Part shown: in pieces, positions 6,366 to 13,055 of the stretch
Numbering within the stretch: position 1 is the first letter of the stretch
Layout: each line of letters starts with the position of its first letter
Source of the DNA: Candidatus Bathyarchaeota archaeon RBG_13_52_12
Lineage (GTDB): Archaea > Thermoproteota > Bathyarchaeia > TCS64
NCBI GenBank assembly: GCA_001774245.1
Contig: MEZF01000026.1
Location: 287-16,698 of the forward strand
DNA: 16,412 nucleotides
Direction: 5' to 3'
Position numbers and translations under genes: made by a program
The notes under the pieces: model-generated
The model's database searches: none
What the model was told of the DNA's origin: nothing
Seen by the model: the letters and a program-made list of their open reading frames with translations, nothing else

Positions 6366-7577
6366 TTGGAAAAGCAGGGAAGATTAGCTCTCACCATACT
6401 GGCGGCTATATGTCTGACTTACTTCGTTGAGAGCTTCCTCCGCAGTGCCGCATCGGCTCTCTCACCTGTACTAATCGCTGAGCTGGAGATAAGCCGCGGA
6501 GCCATGGGGCTACTCATCACGGGGTACTTCCTGATCTACGGGTTGATGCAGCTCCCCGCTGGTGTACTAACGGATATACTGGGGCCTCGCAGATCAATTC
6601 TCTGGTTCACCGCATTAACGTGCATTGGGAGCCTCCTTTTTTGGTTAAGCCATAGGTATGAGCTCTTGCTCCTAGCCCAGGTAATCATCGGTATTGGGAC
6701 TAGCGTATTCTACATCAACGCTGTCACACTGGTTATTCGCTGGTTTTCACCGGAGAAGAAGGCGACTGCTATTGGCGTCCTAAGCGCGAGTATGGGGATA
6801 GGCGGATTCGCAAGTTACATGGGTTTCCCTCTCTCCATCTCGCGTTGGGGGAGTTGGCGGGAACTCTATCTGGGAATGTTGGTTGTTCTCTTAGTGAATT
6901 GGGTGATAAACATCGTTGTTCTGAGAGACTCTCCCCAGCCTGTAGCCTTTGTTAGGAGGGAGAGGAGAGATATTGTTGGATCATTCAGGGATACACTTGC
7001 TGACAAGCGTTTTCAGCCCATGTTGGCTACCTACATACTTCTAGCCTTCAACTATGTTCTCTTTTCATGGGGCAGTCAGTTCTTCATCGAGGCCAAGAAG
7101 CTAGTTTATTTTGAAGCGGGGGTGGTTACAAGCCTTGGCACTGTAGCTAGTTTCCTTGGATGCCTAGTTATGGGTGTTATCAGTGACAGACTTAGGAAAA
7201 GGAAGACCCCCCTAATATTCTTCTTTGGGCTCTACCTGATCTCCTTGATCACGCTCGTTTTAACACCCGCAGGCCTCCCCGTGGCAGTATACGCGGGGCT
7301 CTGGGCGCTGATGGGGATCGGGACCAGCAGCTGGGTCCTCTTTTTCAGCATGGTTGGAGAGGTACTCCCAGCCAGGAAAGCGACTATCGGACTTGGCCTT
7401 CTCAACGGATTAAGCATCACATTCTCGAGCTCCATGACTCCCATTTACGGCAGCATAGTGGATCGAACAGGGAATTTTTTCATCCCCAACTTGATCAGCA
7501 TAGGGATCGCTTCACTAACATTCACTATCCTATTACTACGGACGAAGGAGACCTACGGTAACGTCGTTAAGGACTGA
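6366..7577 (+). CDS. Major facilitator superfamily transporter
   Basis: A 403-residue integral membrane protein with about 12 hydrophobic helices in two halves. The MFS motif A is in the loop after the second helix (GVLTDILGPRR, 66-76), and a related one (GVISDRLRKRK) is in the second half. IRWFSPEKKATAIGVLSASMGIGG (about 124-147) is typical of MFS proteins near helices 4-5. The substrate is unknown; there is no accessory gene or regulator beside it. The start is TTG 6366, chosen because the first helix begins at residue 8 and the TATA-like box lies 30 bases upstream. It converges on the Fpg/Nei-like gene across only 25 bases. Confidence 0.85.
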   Translation: MEKQGRLALTILAAICLTYFVESFLRSAASALSPVLIAELEISRGAMGLLITGYFLIYGLMQLPAGVLTDILGPRRSILWFTALTCIGSLLFWLSHRYELLLLAQVIIGIGTSVFYINAVTLVIRWFSPEKKATAIGVLSASMGIGGFASYMGFPLSISRWGSWRELYLGMLVVLLVNWVINIVVLRDSPQPVAFVRRERRDIVGSFRDTLADKRFQPMLATYILLAFNYVLFSWGSQFFIEAKKLVYFEAGVVTSLGTVASFLGCLVMGVISDRLRKRKTPLIFFFGLYLISLITLVLTPAGLPVAVYAGLWALMGIGTSSWVLFFSMVGEVLPARKATIGLGLLNGLSITFSSSMTPIYGSIVDRTGNFFIPNLISIGIASLTFTILLLRTKETYGNVVKD

Positions 7578-7583
7578 TTAAAC

Positions 7584-7593
7584 CGCACGTGCG
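7584..7593. repeat. Palindrome CGCACGTGCG
   Basis: Perfect 10-base palindrome of alternating purines and pyrimidines within the 25-base gap between two converging genes. It is a variant of the C/G tracts with a central CACGTG. Confidence 0.65.
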
Positions 7594-7602
7594 CTGGTGT
7601 TC

Positions 7603-8415
7603 TCACCGCGGCTGGCAGCGTGGACATACATAGCTGCTTGTTGAGCCCGTCTTGATCTTCTGTATCGCCACGCCGCATGCTGGGCATGGCTCGCCCTCCT
7701 TGTACGCCACCCTGTACTGTGGCTTCCCGTAGCCTCCCTTGACCCCGTAGAAGTTCACCTCGTAGGCCAGTCCCCCCATCGAGATGCTCTCCTTGAGTAT
7801 CGCTGCGATGCTCGCGTGTAGCCTGTGCGCCTCCTCGCCGGTTACCGTGTTGGCGGCTCTGAGCGGGTGTACGCCGGCTAGGAAGAGGGGGTCGTGGATG
7901 TAGACGTTTCCTATGCCCGCTACCTTTCTTTGATCAAGCAGGGTGTTTTTCACGGCTCCCCTGCCCTTTAGTATGCTTCCCAGGTACTCTGGCGTGAAGG
8001 CATCCTCCATGGGTGTGGGGCCCAGCTGGTTCGTCATCTTGTGTTCCCCGAGGCTGCCCGTCTTGACGAGGTGGAGGTAGCAGAACCACCAGACCTGTGA
8101 GGTGAAGCCCGAGCCGTCGCCTAGCCCGACCCTTATGTGCCTCTTCTCCACTGGGGGGGTACCTGCGGGGTAGTAGATGGTGTTCGCCCCCATGCCTGTG
8201 TTGTAGAGGAGGTTGTTGTCTCCCTCGAGCTCGATGAAGACCCATTTCCCTCTAGGCCTAGCGCCCAGGATCCTCCTGCCGATTGTCTCGTCTCTGACGG
8301 CGTCGAGGGGCTGGTTCAGGCACTTGACGTTCTCCACATCCAGCTCGCTGATCCTTTTGCCCTTCAGCTCTCTGTTCATGTCTTGGCTTAGGAGGATGAT
8401 CTCTGGTAGCTCCAA
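7603..8415 (-). CDS. Fpg/Nei-family DNA glycosylase-like protein, N-terminal Pro absent
   Basis: Clear member of the formamidopyrimidine-DNA glycosylase/endonuclease VIII family (270 residues, normal size). It begins MELPE where canonical enzymes have MPELPE, so the proline that acts as nucleophile after Met removal is missing. Lys57 in RGKW corresponds to the conserved lysine of the N-terminal domain. The helix-two-turn-helix is at about 166-186 (VAGIGNVYIHDPLFLAGVHP). The C-terminal zinc finger has cysteines 244, 247, 264 and 267. The start is TTG 8415; in-frame codons upstream give NVRVA with no MPELPE, so the absence is not a start-site error. A related group beginning MIELPE is known in other prokaryotes. 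The product may bind damaged DNA, use another nucleophile or act as a lyase. Repair function is inference. Confidence 0.85.
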   Translation of the reverse strand: MELPEIILLSQDMNRELKGKRISELDVENVKCLNQPLDAVRDETIGRRILGARPRGKWVFIELEGDNNLLYNTGMGANTIYYPAGTPPVEKRHIRVGLGDGSGFTSQVWWFCYLHLVKTGSLGEHKMTNQLGPTPMEDAFTPEYLGSILKGRGAVKNTLLDQRKVAGIGNVYIHDPLFLAGVHPLRAANTVTGEEAHRLHASIAAILKESISMGGLAYEVNFYGVKGGYGKPQYRVAYKEGEPCPACGVAIQKIKTGSTSSYVCPRCQPR

Positions 8416-8511
8416 GGCGACTCGGACATTACTGCGGCTCAGCTATGATTAATCTTATTCACTCCCAGGACGCCGCAGGTGCTAACGCCTAGTTCTCGCA
8501 TCGCATCTCGT

Positions 8512-8518
8512 CGCGCGC
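8512..8518. repeat. C/G tract CGCGCGC
   Basis: Seven alternating bases in the divergent gap between the Fpg/Nei-like and nitroreductase genes, about 35 bases upstream of the nitroreductase TATA-like box. ATGCGAGCG follows. Confidence 0.75.
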
Positions 8519-8550
8519 ATCAATGCGAGCGTGAGTAGCTCTGTGAATAC

Positions 8551-8559
8551 GCTTTTATC
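8551..8559 (+). promoter_or_regulatory. TATA-like promoter of the nitroreductase gene
   Basis: GCTTTTATC, centred 28 bases before ATG 8583. The spacing predicts an mRNA with two or fewer leader bases. Confidence 0.6.
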
Positions 8560-8582
8560 CTCACGTTAGAGCTGAGAAAGTC

Positions 8583-9332
8583 ATGACCAACGTCAAAGAA
8601 GCCAGGAGCATTCTCCGATCAGATCATTGGAGCGAATTCGGAAAATGGGAGACCGACCAGAAAAAAGGCGTACCCGCGCCTCCACCCCAGAAGCCTTACC
8701 CGAGAGACGCCGAACTCGTCGAATTGGTGCCTCCCGCGAAAATCACCGTAGGGGTCACACCGCTGAAAGACGTCATCGACAAGCGTAGAAGCCGTAGACG
8801 ATTCACGGAAACCCCGCTTACTCTCGAGGAGCTCTCCTATCTGCTGTGGTCAACGCAGGGAGTGCAGGTGCTCGACCCAAATGGTGTGAGAAACCTCAGA
8901 ACTGTGCCCTCAGCGGGGTGCAGGCACTCATTTGAGACGTACCTTGTTATTAACAGGGTCCGTGGGGTGAAGCCGGGCCTATACAGGTACCTGCCCTTGG
9001 ATCACAGGTTACTATTCATGAGCGGTGAGAGTGGCCTCGACGAAAAGATTACTGAGGCATGTAATAATCAGCGATTCATCAAGGACGCGGCGGTTGTGTT
9101 TGTTTGGACTACTATCCCCTACAGGATGGAGTGGCGATACAGCCTCATTGCCCCAAAAATAATTGCGATAGACGCCGGGCACATGTGCCAGAACCTGTAC
9201 CTGGCCAGTGAATCAATTGGGGCGGGAACGTGTGGCATAGGAGCCTATAGCCAGGTTAAGGTAGATGCCTTTCTCGGGGTGGATGGATTAGAAGAACTCA
9301 CAATATACATTGCTCCCGTTGGGAAAATATGA
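8583..9332 (+). CDS. Nitroreductase-fold flavoenzyme (SagB-type)
   Basis: FMN-dependent oxidoreductase of the nitroreductase fold, closest in layout to SagB-type dehydrogenases. The FMN phosphate-binding start is KRRSRRRFTETPLTLEELSYLLWSTQGVQ (62-90), followed by RTVPSAGCRHSFETYLVINRV (about 105-126) and GLYRYLPLDHRL. The C-terminal part has IIAIDAGHMCQNLYLASESIGAGTCGIGAYSQ (about 193-224), the usual dimer and flavin-contact region. At 249 residues the length fits. No azole-peptide or bacteriocin gene is nearby, so the SagB resemblance gives the fold and not the pathway. It could use NAD(P)H on quinones, nitro compounds or an unknown substrate. It converges on the LLM-type flavoenzyme. ATG 8583 matches the promoter spacing. 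Confidence 0.85.
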   Translation: MTNVKEARSILRSDHWSEFGKWETDQKKGVPAPPPQKPYPRDAELVELVPPAKITVGVTPLKDVIDKRRSRRRFTETPLTLEELSYLLWSTQGVQVLDPNGVRNLRTVPSAGCRHSFETYLVINRVRGVKPGLYRYLPLDHRLLFMSGESGLDEKITEACNNQRFIKDAAVVFVWTTIPYRMEWRYSLIAPKIIAIDAGHMCQNLYLASESIGAGTCGIGAYSQVKVDAFLGVDGLEELTIYIAPVGKI

Positions 9333-9391
9333 GGCGCGACGAGAATCGCCTGCGTTATTTGGTTGCTTGAAATCGCGCACGCGGTTCCCCG
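9333..9391. repeat. Convergent gap with two C/G tracts
   Basis: The 59-base gap between converging genes contains GGCGCGAC (9333-9340), directly after the nitroreductase stop, and CGCGCACGCGG (9374-9384). There is no obvious T-run terminator. Confidence 0.55.
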
Positions 9392-10234
9392 TCAGACAGA
9401 TGATGCCATGTTTGGAGGGCCTTTACTCACCCAGTCGATTGCCTGTTCCTGGCTGTACCTGAGCCCATAGATATGGTCAAGGACCCAGTCAACCCCCATC
9501 CCCTCGAGGAGGGCCAAATCGGATCTCCTTTTTTCACCCGCTTCAGGGACGTCCATGGTGTAGACGATTTCAGCTGGGGAACCCATGCGATCCCCGTTTA
9601 TGTACCTGATCATCTCGGGGAGCTCCTGGATCGTTGTCCCCGGGAAACCTCCGGCGGATGCGGGTCCGACGGGAAGCCAACCGTCCCATTTGCGCGCCCT
9701 TCTCAGGGCAGCGCCGCTCACCCCCCCAACCCAGATCGGGATCCGGGGCTCCTGTATGGGCTTCGGGAGAAACGTTACGCCTGAGGCCTCATAGTGTACG
9801 CCTCTGTGGTTCACCTCCCTGCCGCTCCACAGGGCTGTGATCAACTCGAGGGCCTCGTCGAGCTTCTCAGCTCTCGCCCTTGTACTCGCCTCTTCGCCGA
9901 ATCTGGTGAATTCCCCCTCATCCCCGCCTAATCCGACCCCGAGCACAGCTCTGCCGCCGGTGATCACGTCGAGGGTCGCGGTCTCCCTCGCAACCTTATG
10001 CGGCCTGCGGCGTGGCAGGGGCGTCACCGCGGTCCCTATCCTAATTCTGCGCGTCTTAGCGGCTATCGCTCCCAGGACAACCCACGGATCCGCCAGCGGA
10101 GCCGGCCACGGGAAGAGTATGTGGTCCCAGAGGAAGAAGCCCTCCCAGCCCGCCTTCTCAGCTGACTCGGCCAGCTCCAAGATGAAGCCGGGGGAATAAG
10201 CGTTTATCACGTTGAGTCCGAACCGCAAAACCAT
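9392..10234 (-). CDS. Luciferase-like (LLM) flavin/F420-dependent oxidoreductase
   Basis: A 280-residue TIM-barrel enzyme of the bacterial luciferase-like monooxygenase class. Marks in order: GWEGFFLWDHI (29-39), RIRIGTAVTPLPRRRPHKVARETATLDVITGGRAVLGVGLGG (63-104), RIPIWVGG (164-171) and WDGWLPVG (183-190). In archaea this class often uses coenzyme F420, but FMN cannot be excluded. The substrate is unknown. ATG 10234 is chosen because the barrel begins at once (VLRFGLNV) and the TATA-like box at 10261-10270 is about 31 bases upstream. It is downstream of the second MFS gene on the same strand, 86 bases away, with its own promoter. Confidence 0.87.
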   Translation of the reverse strand: MVLRFGLNVINAYSPGFILELAESAEKAGWEGFFLWDHILFPWPAPLADPWVVLGAIAAKTRRIRIGTAVTPLPRRRPHKVARETATLDVITGGRAVLGVGLGGDEGEFTRFGEEASTRARAEKLDEALELITALWSGREVNHRGVHYEASGVTFLPKPIQEPRIPIWVGGVSGAALRRARKWDGWLPVGPASAGGFPGTTIQELPEMIRYINGDRMGSPAEIVYTMDVPEAGEKRRSDLALLEGMGVDWVLDHIYGLRYSQEQAIDWVSKGPPNMASSV

Positions 10235-10260
10235 TCATTCATCCGTTCGTCAGACGTGTT

Positions 10261-10270
10261 CTATTAACTG
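10261..10270 (-). promoter_or_regulatory. TATA-like promoter of the LLM oxidoreductase gene
   Basis: The minus strand reads CAGTTAATAG, about 31 bases before ATG 10234. A CGTGCGCG tract (10305-10312) sits about 35 bases further upstream. Confidence 0.4.
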
Positions 10271-10304
10271 TTGCCTCTACACCCTGATTCCACCGCTACA
10301 ACCT

Positions 10305-10312
10305 CGTGCGCG
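10305..10312. repeat. Alternating C/G-rich tract CGTGCGCG
   Basis: It lies in the 86-base gap between two leftward genes, 8 bases after the end of the MFS gene. Confidence 0.6.
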
Positions 10313-10320
10313 TAATTCCC

Positions 10321-11529
10321 TCAAGAAACTAACGCGTGTTCGTTTTTTTTCTGTCGTCGACTATATGTCTCTACGCCGAATACCGCGGTGATTACTGAGC
10401 TCACGAGCACGATGCCTGCCATGAAGTAGAATGGAGTCCTCAGGTCGGTCATGTCAGAGATCACTCCCATGAGGAGAGGCCCGAGGATGAATGCGATGTC
10501 GCCGAAGAACCTGAATACCCCCATGCTTATTCCACGTGGCTCACCATCGGTCGCATCTGTGACCATCGCGAATGGTGCCTGCTGGCAGCCGATCGTCGCT
10601 ACGCCCATGAAGATGGCGGCGACGCTGAGTGCTATGTAGTCCCCCGTGAAAGGATAGGTGATGCAGGAGACTGCTGATAGCAGGAGGCCGATCCATGTGA
10701 CCGGTTTTCTGCCGAAGTAGTCCACGCAGAAACCGACCGGCATCGTGAGGAGTAGAGCCGTCAGCGATGCGTAGGTTAGGACGGTGCCGATGCTCAACTG
10801 GTCGAGGCCTAGGACGCTGCTGGCGTAGAGGCTGATCATGTATCCGCGGATGCCCGTCATCATGAGGAAGCCTGCGAAGCTTGCTACGCTGGCGATGGCG
10901 AAGGCCCGGATGCTGAGCAGGTGGCGCATGTAGCCGATGTTGAAGGCGTGTGACTCCAGGTGGGTCTTACGAGGTGGCTCGATTAGAAAGAAGTAGCTGA
11001 GCAGTGTGCTTGCGAGGCCAGCGATGAAGTATGCCAGGAAGGGCGCTCGGATCCCCCACCACTCTGCGACGAAGCCGCCAACCGTGGGCCCCATTGAGGA
11101 GCCGAGCAGCATGAAGGTCGAGAAGTATCCCATGATGCGACCCCTCTCCTCCGGTTTCAGCATGTCTGCCAGTATTGAGGTCCGCGCCGTCTGCCACATG
11201 CTTGACCCAACGCCTTGGATGAAGCGGAGCGCTAAGAACCAGGTAAAATCTGGAGCGAAGAAATTGAAGAAGGCGCCAAACGCCAACAGCACTGTACCCA
11301 TGACAGTGAGGCGGCGCCCACCTATGCGGTCCGCAAGGATCCCCATTGGCAAGTCCGCGATGAGCCTCCCGACTGCGTATATGCTTACAGCTAAGCTAAC
11401 GAGGGTATATGAGACCCCGAAGCTCTTCGCGTAGAGGGGAAGGCTTGGTGTCACGATGTTCATCCCTAGAAAGACGAAGAAGGTCGGCAGGTAGAGTGAG
11501 AGAAAGTCGTTAAGCTTCGAGTGCTCCAA
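10321..11529 (-). CDS. Major facilitator superfamily transporter (DHA1-like)
   Basis: A 402-residue protein with about 12 membrane helices. Motif A, GILADRIGGRR (63-73), has the D-R-x-G-x-R pattern of drug:H+ antiporters, and the second half carries GFCVDYFGRKPV. FIQGVGSSMWQTARTSILADMLKPEERGRIMGYF (about 98-131) is typical of helices 4-5 of this group. It may export a small molecule; nothing nearby points to a substrate. It is only distantly like the MFS protein at 6366, so the two are not a recent duplication. The start is TTG 11529, with a TATA-like box about 31 bases upstream and a GGGG-AAG stretch between. The C-terminus ends in a basic tail (YSRRQKKNEH). Confidence 0.87.
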   Translation of the reverse strand: MEHSKLNDFLSLYLPTFFVFLGMNIVTPSLPLYAKSFGVSYTLVSLAVSIYAVGRLIADLPMGILADRIGGRRLTVMGTVLLAFGAFFNFFAPDFTWFLALRFIQGVGSSMWQTARTSILADMLKPEERGRIMGYFSTFMLLGSSMGPTVGGFVAEWWGIRAPFLAYFIAGLASTLLSYFFLIEPPRKTHLESHAFNIGYMRHLLSIRAFAIASVASFAGFLMMTGIRGYMISLYASSVLGLDQLSIGTVLTYASLTALLLTMPVGFCVDYFGRKPVTWIGLLLSAVSCITYPFTGDYIALSVAAIFMGVATIGCQQAPFAMVTDATDGEPRGISMGVFRFFGDIAFILGPLLMGVISDMTDLRTPFYFMAGIVLVSSVITAVFGVETYSRRQKKNEHALVS

Positions 11530-11555
11530 CCTATACTTCCCCTACTAGGTTGTTC

Positions 11556-11565
11556 TACTTAACTT
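11556..11565 (-). promoter_or_regulatory. TATA-like promoter of the second MFS gene
   Basis: The minus strand reads AGTTAAGTAG, centred about 31 bases before TTG 11529. The match to a TATA box is moderate. Confidence 0.4.
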
Positions 11566-11616
11566 TACATGAACATATCACACTGAAATTCTCTCGCACG
11601 AATCAGGACTTGAATA

Positions 11617-11626
11617 TGCGCGCGCA
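11617..11626. repeat. Palindromic C/G tract TGCGCGCGCA
   Basis: Perfect 10-base palindrome in the divergent gap between the second MFS gene and the surface-protein gene. It is identical to those at 3488-3497 and 13034-13043. ACGCACGCGC follows at 11647-11656. Confidence 0.85.
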
Positions 11627-11662
11627 GATTGAATTTGAACATGGTCACGCACGCGCTTACAT

Positions 11663-11672
11663 AATTTTAATA
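11663..11672 (+). promoter_or_regulatory. TATA-like promoter of the surface-protein gene
   Basis: AATTTTAATA, about 35 bases before ATG 11703, predicting a leader of under 10 bases. The tract ACGCACGCGC ends 7 bases upstream of it. Confidence 0.5.
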
Positions 11673-11702
11673 CGCTAGCCGCGCAGTTTTCGATGTCTGA
11701 AA

Positions 11703-12860
11703 ATGTCTGTGGGCAAGCCTCTATTGGCATTGATGATCTGTCTGATGATTCTATCCTTAATCGGTGTTAGGCCCGCCTACGCCAACGTTCCATCAGTAAA
11801 AGTCTCCGCAAGGTTTGATGCCTCGAACCTCCTCATCACCCTAGACATCAGCCATCAGAGCCCAACTCAGAATCATTACGTCGACTGGGTCGAAGCCGAC
11901 GTCGATGGAACCATAACGAGGTACACGCAAACCCCGCAGGCAACCGAGGACTTCACGGCAACCATAAACCTCGGAAATCATTCCCCCTCATCCGTCAAAG
12001 TGCGGGCCAACTGCAACCTACATGGACCAAGCGGCTGGGTCAGTCTAGCAACCTACCAACTCACAATCCAGGAGCCTGAAGGATCAGGCTCCACTAAGCC
12101 ACCCGCCGGAACCTACACATACTATACGGTGACCACCGTCACGGTGACGGCTACGCCGGACTCCGGCTGGAAGCTCGATCACTGGACCCTAGATGGAAAC
12201 AACATTGGAAGCGATAAAACCTACTCCGTAAAAATGGACGCCAGCCACCAGCTGAAAGCATTCTTCACATCGACCGAGCCGCAGGCGGCGAATTACACGC
12301 TGACGATTATGAAGCCCGAGGGCCAGGGCTCAACCAACCCAACTACCGCAAATTACACATACAGTACTAAGACGACTGTAACCGTTACAGCCACCCCGGC
12401 GACGGGCTGGGCGCTGGACCACTGGCTGTTGGACGAAGCCAACATAGGGGGCGCAAACCCGTACATCGTCAACATGAACGAGAGCCACAAGCTGAAGCCG
12501 GTCTTCACCCAGAAAACCGCTAAAACATACGCCTTGAACATCCAGGTAAAGGGAACAGGGTCAACGAATCCCGGCGCAGGCACAGCCAACTACGACGAAG
12601 GCGCAAACGCCGTGGTGACGGCCACCCCGGCCTCTGGCTGGAAGCTCGACCACTGGGAGCTAGACGGTTCCAACGTGGGCGGCGCCAACCCCTACACCGT
12701 GAAGATGAACGCGAACCACCAGCTAACAATAGTATTCACGTCGACCGAAGCGGGATCAACGGGGGGAATACCGGCATACCCACTCGGATCAGTGGCAGCC
12801 GGGATGATGATATGCATCGCCCTATTAACAGCGTATGGACACTCGCATAAACACAGATAA
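11703..12860 (+). CDS. Surface protein: superoxide-reductase-like domain plus three repeats
   Basis: A 385-residue secreted, membrane-anchored protein. Signal peptide 1-27 (hydrophobic 6-21, then AYA). Residues 30-115 resemble the iron-binding domain of desulfoferrodoxin/superoxide reductase: H51 and H58 with YVDW correspond to its HP....HYIEW segment, DGT to its DG turn, and VKVRANCNLHG (98-108, C104 and H107) to its CNxHG signature. The extra N-terminal histidine ligand (KHVP motif) is not seen. Three repeats of about 73 residues follow (118-190, 198-270, 276-348). The C-terminus has GIPAYPLGSVAAG, a membrane helix (about 361-378) and a basic tail, like archaeal membrane anchors that may be cut by an archaeosortase. 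It may detoxify superoxide or handle iron outside the cell; that is inference. ATG 11703 fits promoter and signal peptide. Confidence 0.8.
   Translation: MSVGKPLLALMICLMILSLIGVRPAYANVPSVKVSARFDASNLLITLDISHQSPTQNHYVDWVEADVDGTITRYTQTPQATEDFTATINLGNHSPSSVKVRANCNLHGPSGWVSLATYQLTIQEPEGSGSTKPPAGTYTYYTVTTVTVTATPDSGWKLDHWTLDGNNIGSDKTYSVKMDASHQLKAFFTSTEPQAANYTLTIMKPEGQGSTNPTTANYTYSTKTTVTVTATPATGWALDHWLLDEANIGGANPYIVNMNESHKLKPVFTQKTAKTYALNIQVKGTGSTNPGAGTANYDEGANAVVTATPASGWKLDHWELDGSNVGGANPYTVKMNANHQLTIVFTSTEAGSTGGIPAYPLGSVAAGMMICIALLTAYGHSHKHR
12054..12746 (+). repeat. Three tandem protein repeats within the surface protein
   Basis: Units at 12054-12272, 12294-12512 and 12528-12746 encode about 73 residues each. 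The shared pattern is Y-x-L-x-I, GSTxP, a Thr-rich stretch, VTATPxSGWxLDHWxLD, N-I/V-G, Y-x-V-x-M-x-x-x-H-x-L, F-T. They are well diverged in DNA, so the duplication is old. The pattern resembles bacterial SGWxLDHW-type surface beta repeats. Confidence 0.85.
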
Positions 12861-12895
12861 GTCATCTGTTTCGCGCACGCTTCACTTCCACGTGA

Positions 12896-12903
12896 CGCGC
12901 GCG
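12896..12903. repeat. Alternating C/G tract CGCGCGCG
   Basis: Eight bases, with CGCGCACGC (12872-12880) just before. It lies in the convergent gap between the surface-protein gene and the AT-rich gene. Confidence 0.8.
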
Positions 12904-12935
12904 AGTAGCTAGTGTTAGTTAGTTGTAATCGTAAG

Positions 12936-12976
12936 CAAGTGTGTGGATGGATAAGACTATGGCCCACACACACTTG
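12936..12976. terminator. Hairpin between converging genes
   Basis: CAAGTGTGTG (12936-12945) pairs perfectly with CACACACTTG (12967-12976), giving a 10-bp stem with a 21-base loop. The right arm has one extra CA. Placed between two 3' ends, it could protect or end both transcripts. There is no strong T-run, so a terminator role is only plausible. Confidence 0.4.
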
Positions 12977-13033
12977 GTTCTTCATCATGATCATAATCTC
13001 ATTCTTTGAGAACCGAAAATAGATGTCTGTAAA

Positions 13034-13043
13034 TGCGCGCGCA
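13034..13043. repeat. Palindromic C/G tract TGCGCGCGCA
   Basis: Perfect 10-base palindrome 12 bases beyond the stop of the leftward AT-rich gene. It is the third tract in this convergent gap. Confidence 0.85.
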
Positions 13044-13055
13044 AATGCATCAGTT

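Noticed and set aside
9691..9698. C/G tract inside the LLM gene as a boundary element
   Set aside because: It is the only coding example found, is explained by Ala-Arg codons, and lies mid-gene.
11006..11434. Rightward 142-residue frame inside the second MFS gene
   Set aside because: It is an antisense shadow of a well-supported membrane protein.
6366..11529. The two MFS genes as a duplicated pair
   Set aside because: Their sequences differ throughout apart from general family motifs.
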